A stretch of DNA of 13,294 bases from Candidatus Poribacteria bacterium (GTDB lineage: Bacteria > Poribacteria > WGA-4E > WGA-3G). The DNA lies in the NCBI GenBank assembly GCA_028818995.1, contig JAPPMR010000015.1, positions 1 through 13,294 on the forward strand, in the 5' to 3' direction. Shown one piece after another: positions 7,294-13,294 of this stretch; positions within the stretch are counted from its first letter, which is position 1; the number at the start of each line of letters is the position of its first letter. The position numbers and the translations under genes were made by a program. The notes below the pieces were generated by a model, which saw nothing but the letters and a program-made list of their open reading frames with translations, did not search any database and was not told the origin of the DNA.

Positions 7294-7330
7294 CGTAGGT
7301 CGGGTTTCACTTCGCTCTACCCGACCTACG
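7294..7330. repeat. Perfect palindrome with 12-bp arms
   Basis: CGTAGGTCGGGT (7294-7305) and ACCCGACCTACG (7319-7330) are perfect inverted repeats around a 13-base loop (7306-7318). The DUF5916 stop is 39 bases upstream. No U-run follows on either strand, so it resembles a dispersed REP-like unit more than an intrinsic terminator. Confidence 0.85.
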
Positions 7331-7350
7331 ATTAGTACAAAAATAAAAAG

Positions 7351-7379
7351 TTGACATATACATTTAAATATGCTATAAT
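7351..7379 (+). promoter_or_regulatory. Near-perfect sigma70 promoter with extended -10 for tonB
   Basis: TTGACA (7351-7356), a 17-base spacer and TATAAT (7374-7379), with TG-C directly before the -10 (7371-7373) forming an extended -10. The predicted start is near 7386, about 200 bases before the tonB ATG. Confidence 0.82.
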
Positions 7380-7572
7380 TTATACTTAATCAGATCTGTT
7401 AAGGAAAAAATTAGTTTATCTCTGGAAAATGGCATTGATATCTGTTATACTATGATGTGAAGATAGACGTTTTAACGAAATCTTAATTAACGACTCTATC
7501 GATTTACAAACTATCTCATAAACTCCGGTAAGTGTGTTGAATGCGCGCTATCGACATCACGAGATAAATTCT

Positions 7573-7578
7573 GGGAGG
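7573..7578 (+). promoter_or_regulatory. Ribosome binding site that fixes the tonB start
   Basis: GGGAGG lies 6 bases before ATG 7585. It excludes an in-frame GTG at 7534, which has no such site. Confidence 0.82.
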
Positions 7579-7584
7579 AAAGAG

Positions 7585-8535
7585 ATGAGTAGAAGTTCCG
7601 ATATTGTATACCAAATCCAACATCGTCGGGCAGAACGGAAAAAACCGAAGATAAATGCTCAATTGAAGAAAGTCAGTATTGATGAAAGTCAAAAAGGTGG
7701 GATTACTGCCGCACAAGGAAGTAAACCGCCACCGATAACCGTGCAGAAAACAGGTGGTCGTAATTCAGTTGCTTTAACGCTTTCTGTCGGGCTGCACGTT
7801 GCCATCGCTTTGTTACTTGGGTTTCTATATATTAAAGACCAAATTGCAGCCGAAAGTCAGCAATTTGCAGCCGCGTTCGTCCCTCAAGAACCGCCCCAAA
7901 GAGAACGCGCTAATATTAAGGCACGCCCTCGTGTGAGATTTGATGCTAAGCCGCAAGAAATAGAAGCACCGATTAAACGGACGACGGTGACGAATCCAAA
8001 TATCCGACGGACACCAGATGATTTTGAGCTTCCGACCGCACCTGAGACAGATTTAGGTACCATAGGACCATCACTTGAAGGACCAAGAGTCAAAGCGATT
8101 CCGAAAGGTTTGAGAGGGCCTGTGCAACCCACACAACCCACAGTAAAACCTACATTTGAGAGACCTGCACAGGAAAGTTCTTCGCTTGATGATCTGACTG
8201 ACACTACCAAATTAGATGGCGGACATACTTTAAAAGTCCCTGAAATTGATACGAAGCAACCAGGGTCTTCACCACCTAAGGCTAAATATGCACCGGAGCC
8301 AACTTATCCGAAAAACGCTAAACGTGCGAACAAGGAAGGAACCGTGACGTTAGAAGCAACTATCGGAAAAGATGGAGTTCCCAAAAATATTGTTGCGTTA
8401 ACAAGCATTGGATTCGGTTTTGAAGAGGCAGCAATTGCAGCTTTGAAAAAGTGGAGATTTATTCCAGCTAAGGAAAAAGATAAAGATGTTGAAAAGAAGG
8501 TTAAATTAGATATAGTGTTTACGTTGGACGACTAA
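7585..8535 (+). CDS. tonB: TonB energy-transducing protein
   Basis: Encodes 316 residues. TonB is anchored in the inner membrane with ExbB/ExbD and passes proton-motive energy to outer-membrane receptors. The membrane anchor is at about 61-83 and contains SVGLH (S67, H71), the S-x3-H pair of the TonB transmembrane helix. A Pro/basic-rich periplasmic linker spans ~95-235. The C-terminal TonB domain (~235-316) begins PEPTYPKNAKRANKEGTV and ends ALKKWRFIPA...KLDIVFTLDD, as in the family. An unusual feature is the ~60-residue Lys/Arg-rich cytoplasmic extension before the anchor; E. coli TonB has only about a dozen residues there. No exbB or exbD is in the window. The receptor at 1-1851 is a possible client. 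Confidence 0.9.
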   Translation: MSRSSDIVYQIQHRRAERKKPKINAQLKKVSIDESQKGGITAAQGSKPPPITVQKTGGRNSVALTLSVGLHVAIALLLGFLYIKDQIAAESQQFAAAFVPQEPPQRERANIKARPRVRFDAKPQEIEAPIKRTTVTNPNIRRTPDDFELPTAPETDLGTIGPSLEGPRVKAIPKGLRGPVQPTQPTVKPTFERPAQESSSLDDLTDTTKLDGGHTLKVPEIDTKQPGSSPPKAKYAPEPTYPKNAKRANKEGTVTLEATIGKDGVPKNIVALTSIGFGFEEAAIAALKKWRFIPAKEKDKDVEKKVKLDIVFTLDD

Positions 8536-8605
8536 TGGTGGTTTGCACGGCTGGCAGTAGGGTTTCTATTGTGATCGCGGCAAATTGTCTGAAACTACCA
8601 CTATA
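8533..8605. repeat. Possible short MITE-like remnant between tonB and the FliG-like gene
   Basis: Read on the minus strand it begins TATAGTGGTAGTTT (8605-8592), sharing the TATAGTGG end of the element at 1853-2004. The other end reads TAATGGTGGTTT (8533-8544), an imperfect inverted match. If real, its end supplies the tonB stop codon TAA. The interior does not match the other copies. Confidence 0.3.
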
Positions 8606-8621
8606 TTGGACTTTTCTTCAT

Positions 8622-9428
8622 CTAACGAATTTTTAGTAGTCCTTTAGCTGCAAAATTCCGAATTAAAGTGACTATAGATTGCCGCGCAGTTTCACTGAGT
8701 TGTTTTTGCTCAAATGTGAGTTGCGCGGTTTCTGATTCCAAAGTTTCTGCTTGTGTAGTTGACATGTTTTCAGAGAATCTATCCTGAATTGCAGGTGAGG
8801 CTTCGTTCAGGGCAAGTGCTAAGGTGTTTGGCTCTAAAACTTGCAGAAGCGTAAGAATCGCTTCATCAGACACCTCAGCAAGGTCCTCAAATGTGAATAA
8901 GTGATCAGCAACGGTGTTAGTTAATTCAGGTTGGCTTTTTTGCAGTGCCTCCATAAGTTGGTTCTGTTTTTCAAAATCAACTTGTGCGAGGAATTTTGCG
9001 ACGTTTTTTGCTCCGTTACCAAAAAATAGTGTGCTTTGTAGTATACCTTGTATTGTGCCGACGAGATCATTCCAAATCTGTTCTGCCCGTGAGGTCTCAA
9101 TCATCTCAGTTATCGCTAAATGTTCAGCAATGCGAACCTGTCTCTGAATTGGGAATGCTGCGAAAACTTCTTGGGCAAAAGCGGTAAGTGTTCCTTCTGA
9201 CTGCTCTTTAGATGTCCCTTCTTCCCCAGTACGAGCGAGTGTTTTCCGAATCTCATCAGAACTCTCTGATGGAACTTTGCTGGTTGCAATATCTAACAAC
9301 AATAAGAATACAGCGATGTCTGCATCTTCTACCTGCTCAAATGCTTGCATAATTACAGGCAACGGTGTTTTCTGAAATAAATCAGTTAGTTCTTGAAGTG
9401 AATCTTCATTTAAGAATGGCGCGGACAC
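8622..9428 (-). CDS. FliG-like protein (FliG M and C domains) lacking torque-helix charges
   Basis: Encodes 268 residues from GTG 9428; AAGGAG (9441-9436) lies 7 bases upstream. No signal peptide or membrane segment is seen, so it is probably cytoplasmic. Residues ~175-268 fit the FliG C-terminal domain: FTFEDLAEVSDEAI, then LALALNEAS, then DRFSENMS...AETLESE, ending LIRNFAAKGLLKI. Against E. coli FliG (recalled from memory) this region aligns without gaps at an offset of 56. Residues ~85-170 resemble FliG M, including an NGAKNVAKFL counterpart of the GGV linker. Torque residues K264, R281, D288, D289 and R297 correspond to N208, T225, S232, E233 and Q241, so only one acidic residue remains. 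The EHPQ motif that contacts FliM is not seen. The start lies inside the purM end (19-base overlap), suggesting translational coupling. A flagellar role is unlikely; the actual role is unknown. Confidence 0.75.
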   Translation of the reverse strand: MSAPFLNEDSLQELTDLFQKTPLPVIMQAFEQVEDADIAVFLLLLDIATSKVPSESSDEIRKTLARTGEEGTSKEQSEGTLTAFAQEVFAAFPIQRQVRIAEHLAITEMIETSRAEQIWNDLVGTIQGILQSTLFFGNGAKNVAKFLAQVDFEKQNQLMEALQKSQPELTNTVADHLFTFEDLAEVSDEAILTLLQVLEPNTLALALNEASPAIQDRFSENMSTTQAETLESETAQLTFEQKQLSETARQSIVTLIRNFAAKGLLKIR

Positions 9429-10456
9429 AACTCAACTCCTTTGTCTCCTGAAACTATATCTCCCAGTAGGAACGCCGACTCATCCGATTCGCTTAATGAT
9501 TCCAAAGTTGTCGAAAGGGAATCAGAGGAGACTACTAAAACTATTCCAACCCCCATATTGAAAACTTGATACATTTCTACTTCTTCTACACTCCCTTTTT
9601 GCTGGAGTAAATTGAAAATGGGTGGAACTTCCCAACTTTGTTTCTGGATTACTGCTCGGCACCCTTCAGGTAGAATTCGTTCGACATTTCCGGGCAATCC
9701 CCCTCCTGTAATATGCGCAATTCCTTTGACTTCACACACCTCACAGAGTTTCAGGATAGATTTGACATAACTTTTGTGTGGTTTCAACAGTTCGTCTCCG
9801 ACTGTTGATGGCAGTTCAGGAAGATAAGTATCTACGTCGTAGTTACAACGGTCAAATAAAATGCGTCGTGCAAGCGAATACCCGTTTGTATGTAATCCAG
9901 TTGAGGCTAAACCGATTAACTTATCTCCATGTGTAATTCTATCTCCTGTAATCAGTGCGTCTCTTTCTACAACTCCTACGATTGTTCCTACCAAGTCGTA
10001 TTCTCCTGGCGCATAAAAACCAGGAAGTTCTGCTGTCTCTCCACCGATTAACGCACAACCAATTTCTCTACAGCCCGAAGCAAGTCCTGTAATAATCTGT
10101 TCAAAAACCAACGGTTTCAGTTTTCCGATGCCGATATAATCTAAAAAGAAAAGTGGTTCGGCACCCTGCACAACTATATCATTACCGCAATGTGCAACAA
10201 TATCATACCCTACGGTATCATGTTTGTCAGCTTGGAAGGCAACCTTCAACTTTGTGCCGACACTATCCGTGCTTGAAACAAGAATAGGTTGTTTATATTT
10301 CCCAAGTGCGAATAAGCCACCGAAACTTCCTACGTTGCTGAGAACTTCGGATCGATACGTGGTTTCCATGATTCCCCGTATCCGGTGCATAGCCCTGGAT
10401 TCTGCTTCAAATGACACACCTGCATCGGCATAGGTCAAAGGTTTGGTATCTGTCAT
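9410..10456 (-). CDS. purM: Phosphoribosylformylglycinamidine cyclo-ligase (AIR synthetase)
   Basis: Encodes 348 residues, the normal PurM length. It converts FGAM and ATP to AIR, ADP and phosphate, the fifth step of de novo purine synthesis in the cytosol. It starts TYADAGVSFEAES and has DSVGTKL near 64-70, GNDIVVQGAEPLFFLDY near 91-107, the GGETAELPG signature at ~138-146 and GGGLPGN later, all PurM hallmarks. The ATG at 10456 has a modest AGGA (10467-10464) 7 bases upstream. It lies 26 bp after the two-TM gene and overlaps the next gene by 19 bases. purF is further upstream on the same strand. Confidence 0.97.
   Translation of the reverse strand: MTDTKPLTYADAGVSFEAESRAMHRIRGIMETTYRSEVLSNVGSFGGLFALGKYKQPILVSSTDSVGTKLKVAFQADKHDTVGYDIVAHCGNDIVVQGAEPLFFLDYIGIGKLKPLVFEQIITGLASGCREIGCALIGGETAELPGFYAPGEYDLVGTIVGVVERDALITGDRITHGDKLIGLASTGLHTNGYSLARRILFDRCNYDVDTYLPELPSTVGDELLKPHKSYVKSILKLCEVCEVKGIAHITGGGLPGNVERILPEGCRAVIQKQSWEVPPIFNLLQQKGSVEEVEMYQVFNMGVGIVLVVSSDSLSTTLESLSESDESAFLLGDIVSGDKGVELCPRHS
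9436..9441 (-). promoter_or_regulatory. Ribosome binding site inside the purM 3' end
   Basis: AAGGAG on the minus strand, 7 bases before GTG 9428. It supports an overlapping start for the FliG-like gene within the last codons of purM. Confidence 0.7.
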
Positions 10457-10482
10457 CCTATTATCCTATTCACCTTATCTTT

Positions 10483-10893
10483 CTAAATTTTTGGACCAAG
10501 AAATTTGGTATTTGCATCTTGTGTTTTGGATTTCTCTGATTGTGCCCTATGGCGCACGATTAATCCTTTCAAAAGACTAACGACTAAAAAGAAAACGGTT
10601 ATGATGATGGCACCAAGGATTCCATAATACTGTGCATCTTCTTCTGGCATGTCAGGTCTCACATTTTGAATTACAATAGGAAGCAGCCAATGCAAAATCA
10701 TACCGAGAATAGAATACATTAAGACTATTTTTAACGTAGACGTACCTTGCGCCGTCCCGAGCGAACCTCGCAACATTTCACTCATTCCACTTCTTGCCCT
10801 TGTAGTGTTGTGGCGACCTTGCAAAGTTCTTCTCGGAGAATTCTTTTTTTTGTTTTGGTTTGGTGGCACGTACGGTGGGGGAATAAATACCAT
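10483..10893 (-). CDS. Two-TM membrane protein of unknown function
   Basis: Encodes 136 residues. A Pro-rich and strongly basic N-terminal region (PPPYVPPNQNKKK, residues 5-17, then many Arg) is followed by two hydrophobic segments at ~54-77 and ~90-112, joined by an acidic loop (PDMPEEDAQ), and a charged tail. By the positive-inside rule both ends would be cytoplasmic. The ATG at 10893 has AGGA (10904-10901) 7 bases upstream. It ends 26 bp before purM, so co-transcription is likely. I do not recognise a family, and a purine role is not evident. Confidence 0.72.
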   Translation of the reverse strand: MVFIPPPYVPPNQNKKKNSPRRTLQGRHNTTRARSGMSEMLRGSLGTAQGTSTLKIVLMYSILGMILHWLLPIVIQNVRPDMPEEDAQYYGILGAIIITVFFLVVSLLKGLIVRHRAQSEKSKTQDANTKFLGPKI

Positions 10894-10930
10894 AGTATTT
10901 TCCTAATTCACAGTGAAATCGGTTTTGTGT

Positions 10931-10958
10931 CTTATACTATATCATTTCTAATTGACAA
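10931..10958 (-). promoter_or_regulatory. Possible promoter for the two-TM / purM / FliG-like unit
   Basis: On the minus strand TTGTCA (10958-10953) and TATAAG (10936-10931) are separated by 16 bases. The start would be near 10924, about 30 bases before the ATG at 10893. It is an imperfect match and leaves open read-through from purF. Confidence 0.35.
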
Positions 10959-10984
10959 AGTATCATTCCGATTTTGAGTTTCTT

Positions 10985-11085
10985 TGTAGGAGCGATCTCC
11001 GAATCGCGACCAAACTCACTAATAGTCGGGAATCGGAGTTCCCTCCTACAACTCAGATGTCCAGTTAATTGTAAAATCCACTATA
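10985..11085. repeat. Dispersed palindromic repeat, copy 2, with only the right MITE end
   Basis: Arms 10985-11010 and 11025-11050 are identical to those of copy 1 (1905-1969), with a different 14-base loop. The following 35 bases to CCACTATA (11078-11085) match the right end of the element at 1853-2004 with few changes. No TATAGTGG left end is visible upstream, so this copy is truncated or represents a smaller unit. It ends 3 bases from the purF stop and could form the 3' hairpin of the purF message. Confidence 0.85.
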
Positions 11086-11088
11086 ATA

Positions 11089-12492
11089 CTAATCTATAAT
11101 TAATGGTAATTGGCGAGGTATACCTTCATTTGTGACAGAATAATTCCCATCAAAACATGCAGTACAAAAATTGTCACGTTCTTTCACTCCCTTTAACATC
11201 CCCTCAATACTGACATATCCCAAGCTATCAGCTCGAATATATTTACGAATCTCCTCAGTAGTATGTTTACTTGCTATCAGTTCTGAACGGGTAGGCGTAT
11301 CAACCCCATAAAAACATGGATATTTATTGGGCGGTGATGCTATACGGACATGAACAGCCGTTGCTCCACCTTGACGGACTATTTTGACGAGTTTTCGGCT
11401 GTTTGTTCCACGCATGATTGAATCATCAACCACCACAACCCGTTTTCCATTAAGAACTTCACGAATTGGATTCAACTTCACCTTCACCATGAGTTCTCTA
11501 ATATCCTGCGTAGGATTCATAAAGGATCTACCGACATAGGTATTTCTTGACAACCCGAGATCAAAGGTAATGCCAGATTCTTCTGCGTAGCCAAGGGCAG
11601 CTATTGTTGCTGAGTCGGGGACAGGAATTACGACATCCGCTTTGACAGGGTGCTCGCGCGCAAGTTGCCTACCGAATTCACGGCGTGTGCTGTTTACACC
11701 TTGCCCAAACATCATGCTGTCTGGACGAGCAAGGTAGATATATTCAAAGATACATTGAGACAATTTGGATTGTTGTGGCGAAAAACGGAAAGATTCCACA
11801 CCGAGATGTTTTGAACGCATTGTGACCAATTCACCAGGCTCAACCTCACGTATTGGCTCTGCTTCAATTACGTCAAGGGCACATGTCTCAGAGGCTAATA
11901 CATAAGCTTCTCCAAGTTTACCGATCCACAACGGACGAAACCCGTGTGGATCACGCGCACCCATCAGTGTTGTCTTGTCAAGCACAACGAACGAGTAAGC
12001 ACCTTCGACTGCCCGAAACGCATCAAAAATTCTATCTTCCAAACTGTCTTGACGGGAATGTGCTATCAGATGAAAGACTACCTCTGTATCCAAACTTGTG
12101 CTGAAAATTGAGCCTACATTCTCAAGATGGTTTCGAATCTGAGATGCATTGATTAAGTTACCGTTATGTCCCAAAGCAAGTTTTCCTTGCTTATAATTAC
12201 GCACCAAAGGTTGAGCATTTTCAAGTGTGCTTTCACCTGCTGTTGAATACCGATTATGTCCAATTGCTATGTGTCCAGTTAACTTTGCTAAAACATCGCT
12301 GTTAAACACAGCATCAACAAGTCCCATTCCGTGGTGAGACAAAATGTTTTCACCATCAGATGCGACAATTCCGCTGCTCTCCTGTCCTCGATGCTGAAGC
12401 GCGCGTAATCCTAAATAGGTTAATTCTACCGCTTTTGGGTGTCCAAAAACACCAAATACGCCGCATTCATCCTTCGGCTTATCAAACTGCAT
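11089..12492 (-). CDS. purF: Amidophosphoribosyltransferase
   Basis: Encodes 467 residues from the ATG at 12492. GGAGGT (12508-12503) lies 10 bases upstream, so the longer reading from GTG 12534 is rejected. The enzyme transfers glutamine amide nitrogen to PRPP, the first committed step of purine synthesis. A 9-residue leader (MQFDKPKDE) precedes Cys10, the N-terminal nucleophile exposed by self-cleavage in B. subtilis-type PurF. The glutaminase part has LQHRGQESSG, GHNRYSTAG and GHNGNL. The phosphoribosyltransferase part has the PRPP loop VVVVDDSIMRGTNS. Cysteines in SQCIF, YPCFYG and NFCTACF match the four ligands of the 4Fe-4S cluster in this subclass. An uncharacterised membrane protein lies 123 bp upstream. 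Confidence 0.97.
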   Translation of the reverse strand: MQFDKPKDECGVFGVFGHPKAVELTYLGLRALQHRGQESSGIVASDGENILSHHGMGLVDAVFNSDVLAKLTGHIAIGHNRYSTAGESTLENAQPLVRNYKQGKLALGHNGNLINASQIRNHLENVGSIFSTSLDTEVVFHLIAHSRQDSLEDRIFDAFRAVEGAYSFVVLDKTTLMGARDPHGFRPLWIGKLGEAYVLASETCALDVIEAEPIREVEPGELVTMRSKHLGVESFRFSPQQSKLSQCIFEYIYLARPDSMMFGQGVNSTRREFGRQLAREHPVKADVVIPVPDSATIAALGYAEESGITFDLGLSRNTYVGRSFMNPTQDIRELMVKVKLNPIREVLNGKRVVVVDDSIMRGTNSRKLVKIVRQGGATAVHVRIASPPNKYPCFYGVDTPTRSELIASKHTTEEIRKYIRADSLGYVSIEGMLKGVKERDNFCTACFDGNYSVTNEGIPRQLPLIID

Positions 12493-12502
12493 TGTCAGGG
12501 AT

Positions 12503-12508
12503 ACCTCC
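12503..12508 (-). promoter_or_regulatory. Ribosome binding site that fixes the purF start
   Basis: GGAGGT on the minus strand, 10 bases before ATG 12492. The resulting short propeptide before the catalytic Cys fits the family. Confidence 0.75.
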
Positions 12509-12615
12509 GCCACGCGAGCGAATCCGTACAGCACATGGATCAGACCTCATTCAAAAACACAATCTTCATGGTAACTAAAAACAGAATACCATCAGAAACG
12601 GATATGCGTAATTAT

Positions 12616-13161
12616 TTACGTTTCTTGGACGTTCACGTCTGCATTTTCTATTTTTGATAGTCGATACCCTAAAATTGCACCAATCGGTATCGCTATGACA
12701 TATAAAATTTCAACTGGAAATTGGAGCGTTAACCAAGCTCGAATCGGTAAGGATAAAAGGAAAGCAAGCGTTTTAAAAACTGGGAGAATCAATACAAGAA
12801 TAACATTCTGCGTTCCAAAAATTTCCCATGGAATATTCTGCAGTGCAAGTAGAAATACAATTGCAGGCGCACCCAAAAAAGCACCTGAGCACACCGGTTT
12901 GAAGGGAATATCAACTCCAAATTTTCGACCAACAAATCTGATTCCCTCACTCACCCCCACTACAATTACACCGTAAGTGCCTCCTACGGATATTAACAAG
13001 AACAATCCTACCCAAAATCCATGCATAATTCGTTCATCAATAAGTGTTTGCCACAAAAACGCTTTAAAAATTAGTAGATATATTAAACTGCCAGCAACCG
13101 TTATCACACCTCCGATAGCGATTTGGCTTAACGTTAGTAGGATGCACTTCTTTCTCGACAT
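12616..13161 (-). CDS. Multi-pass membrane protein of unknown function
   Basis: Encodes 181 residues from the ATG at 13161, with AAGGAG (13172-13167) 5 bases upstream. There are about five hydrophobic segments, near residues 9-32, 47-70, 92-110, 117-140 and 148-167, with short basic or mixed loops and a short charged tail (KIENADVNVQET). No catalytic or transporter motif stands out and I do not recognise a family. It has its own promoter at 13195-13223, and purF follows 123 bp downstream on the same strand, so the two may share a transcript. Confidence 0.75.
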   Translation of the reverse strand: MSRKKCILLTLSQIAIGGVITVAGSLIYLLIFKAFLWQTLIDERIMHGFWVGLFLLISVGGTYGVIVVGVSEGIRFVGRKFGVDIPFKPVCSGAFLGAPAIVFLLALQNIPWEIFGTQNVILVLILPVFKTLAFLLSLPIRAWLTLQFPVEILYVIAIPIGAILGYRLSKIENADVNVQET

Positions 13162-13194
13162 TTCATCTCCTTATCCATAAATTCTTATGTTTTA

Positions 13195-13223
13195 AGTATA
13201 TCATAGTGTCATAAATATGTCAA
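13195..13223 (-). promoter_or_regulatory. Sigma70-type promoter for the leftward membrane-protein / purF unit
   Basis: On the minus strand TTGACA (13223-13218), a 17-base spacer and TATACT (13200-13195). The predicted start is near 13188, giving a leader of about 27 bases before ATG 13161. Bases 13224-13294 beyond it show no supported feature. Confidence 0.75.
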
Positions 13224-13294
13224 GATTTTTGGGCAGTGTTCAGGGTTATTTAGTTTTAAGAGTTTTCCGTTATTGAGGTTTACTCAAAGTTAAT

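Larger units (their letters stand above)
7256..7584. other. Intergenic region and long tonB leader
   Basis: This 329-bp gap holds a 12-bp-stem palindrome (7294-7330), a strong promoter (7351-7379) and then about 200 bases of AT-rich leader before the tonB start. I see no recognisable riboswitch, Fur-box-like repeat or small ORF with a good ribosome site in the leader. Confidence 0.6.

Noticed and set aside
7435..7456. TTGATA plus TATACT/TATGAT as a second tonB promoter closer to the gene
   Set aside because: The spacers are too short for sigma70, and the promoter at 7351-7379 is far better.
9650..9720. Possible hairpins within purM as internal regulatory structure
   Set aside because: They fall in conserved PurM coding motifs and are explained by protein constraint.
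12490..12534. A GTG at 12534 as the purF start
   Set aside because: The shorter start at 12492 has GGAGGT upstream and gives the short propeptide before the catalytic Cys expected for PurF.

Overview
The window looks like a chromosomal segment of an uncultured, AT-leaning Gram-negative bacterium. Several things together suggest a Candidatus Poribacteria-like lineage: an outer-membrane DUF5916/CBM9-like protein, secreted PD40 (TolB-like) propeller proteins, a TonB-dependent receptor with TonB, and small dispersed palindromes. That placement is inference from family content and repeat style, not a search. Nearly all genes carry strong Shine-Dalgarno sites, and these move several starts away from the longest-ORF position.

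Layout. 1-1851 (+) is the 3' part of a TonB-dependent outer-membrane receptor, cut by the window edge. A ~150-bp MITE-like element (1853-2004) follows its stop directly. Next is a leftward cluster: a small exported protein with one EF-hand-type loop (4719-4213) and two paralogous exported PD40 propeller proteins (4112-3090 and 3019-2075). The cluster has a candidate promoter at 4912-4940 and a leader with a large inverted repeat. Divergent from it, 5024-7255 (+) encodes a DUF5916 outer-membrane protein with an N-terminal CBM9-like domain and a TTG start. A very good sigma70 promoter with an extended -10 (7351-7379) precedes tonB (7585-8535, +).

The right third is all leftward: a five-TM membrane protein (13161-12616) behind a near-consensus promoter, purF (12492-11089), a second dispersed-repeat copy, a two-TM protein (10893-10483), purM (10456-9410), and a FliG-like protein (9428-8622) whose start lies inside the purM end. 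purF and purM supply steps 1 and 5 of de novo purine synthesis. The genes around them have no obvious purine role.

Most interesting points. (1) The FliG-like protein aligns without gaps to the FliG C-terminal domain but has lost all or nearly all of the torque-helix charges, and no other flagellar gene is visible. (2) The two PD40 paralogues end in different frames after an A7 versus A9 tract; an alternative frame of the first restores the tail of the second. (3) The dispersed repeat has covarying arm mismatches that preserve two small nested hairpins. (4) Two repeat copies, and perhaps a third, sit directly against stop codons. I saw no tRNA, rRNA or CRISPR array.
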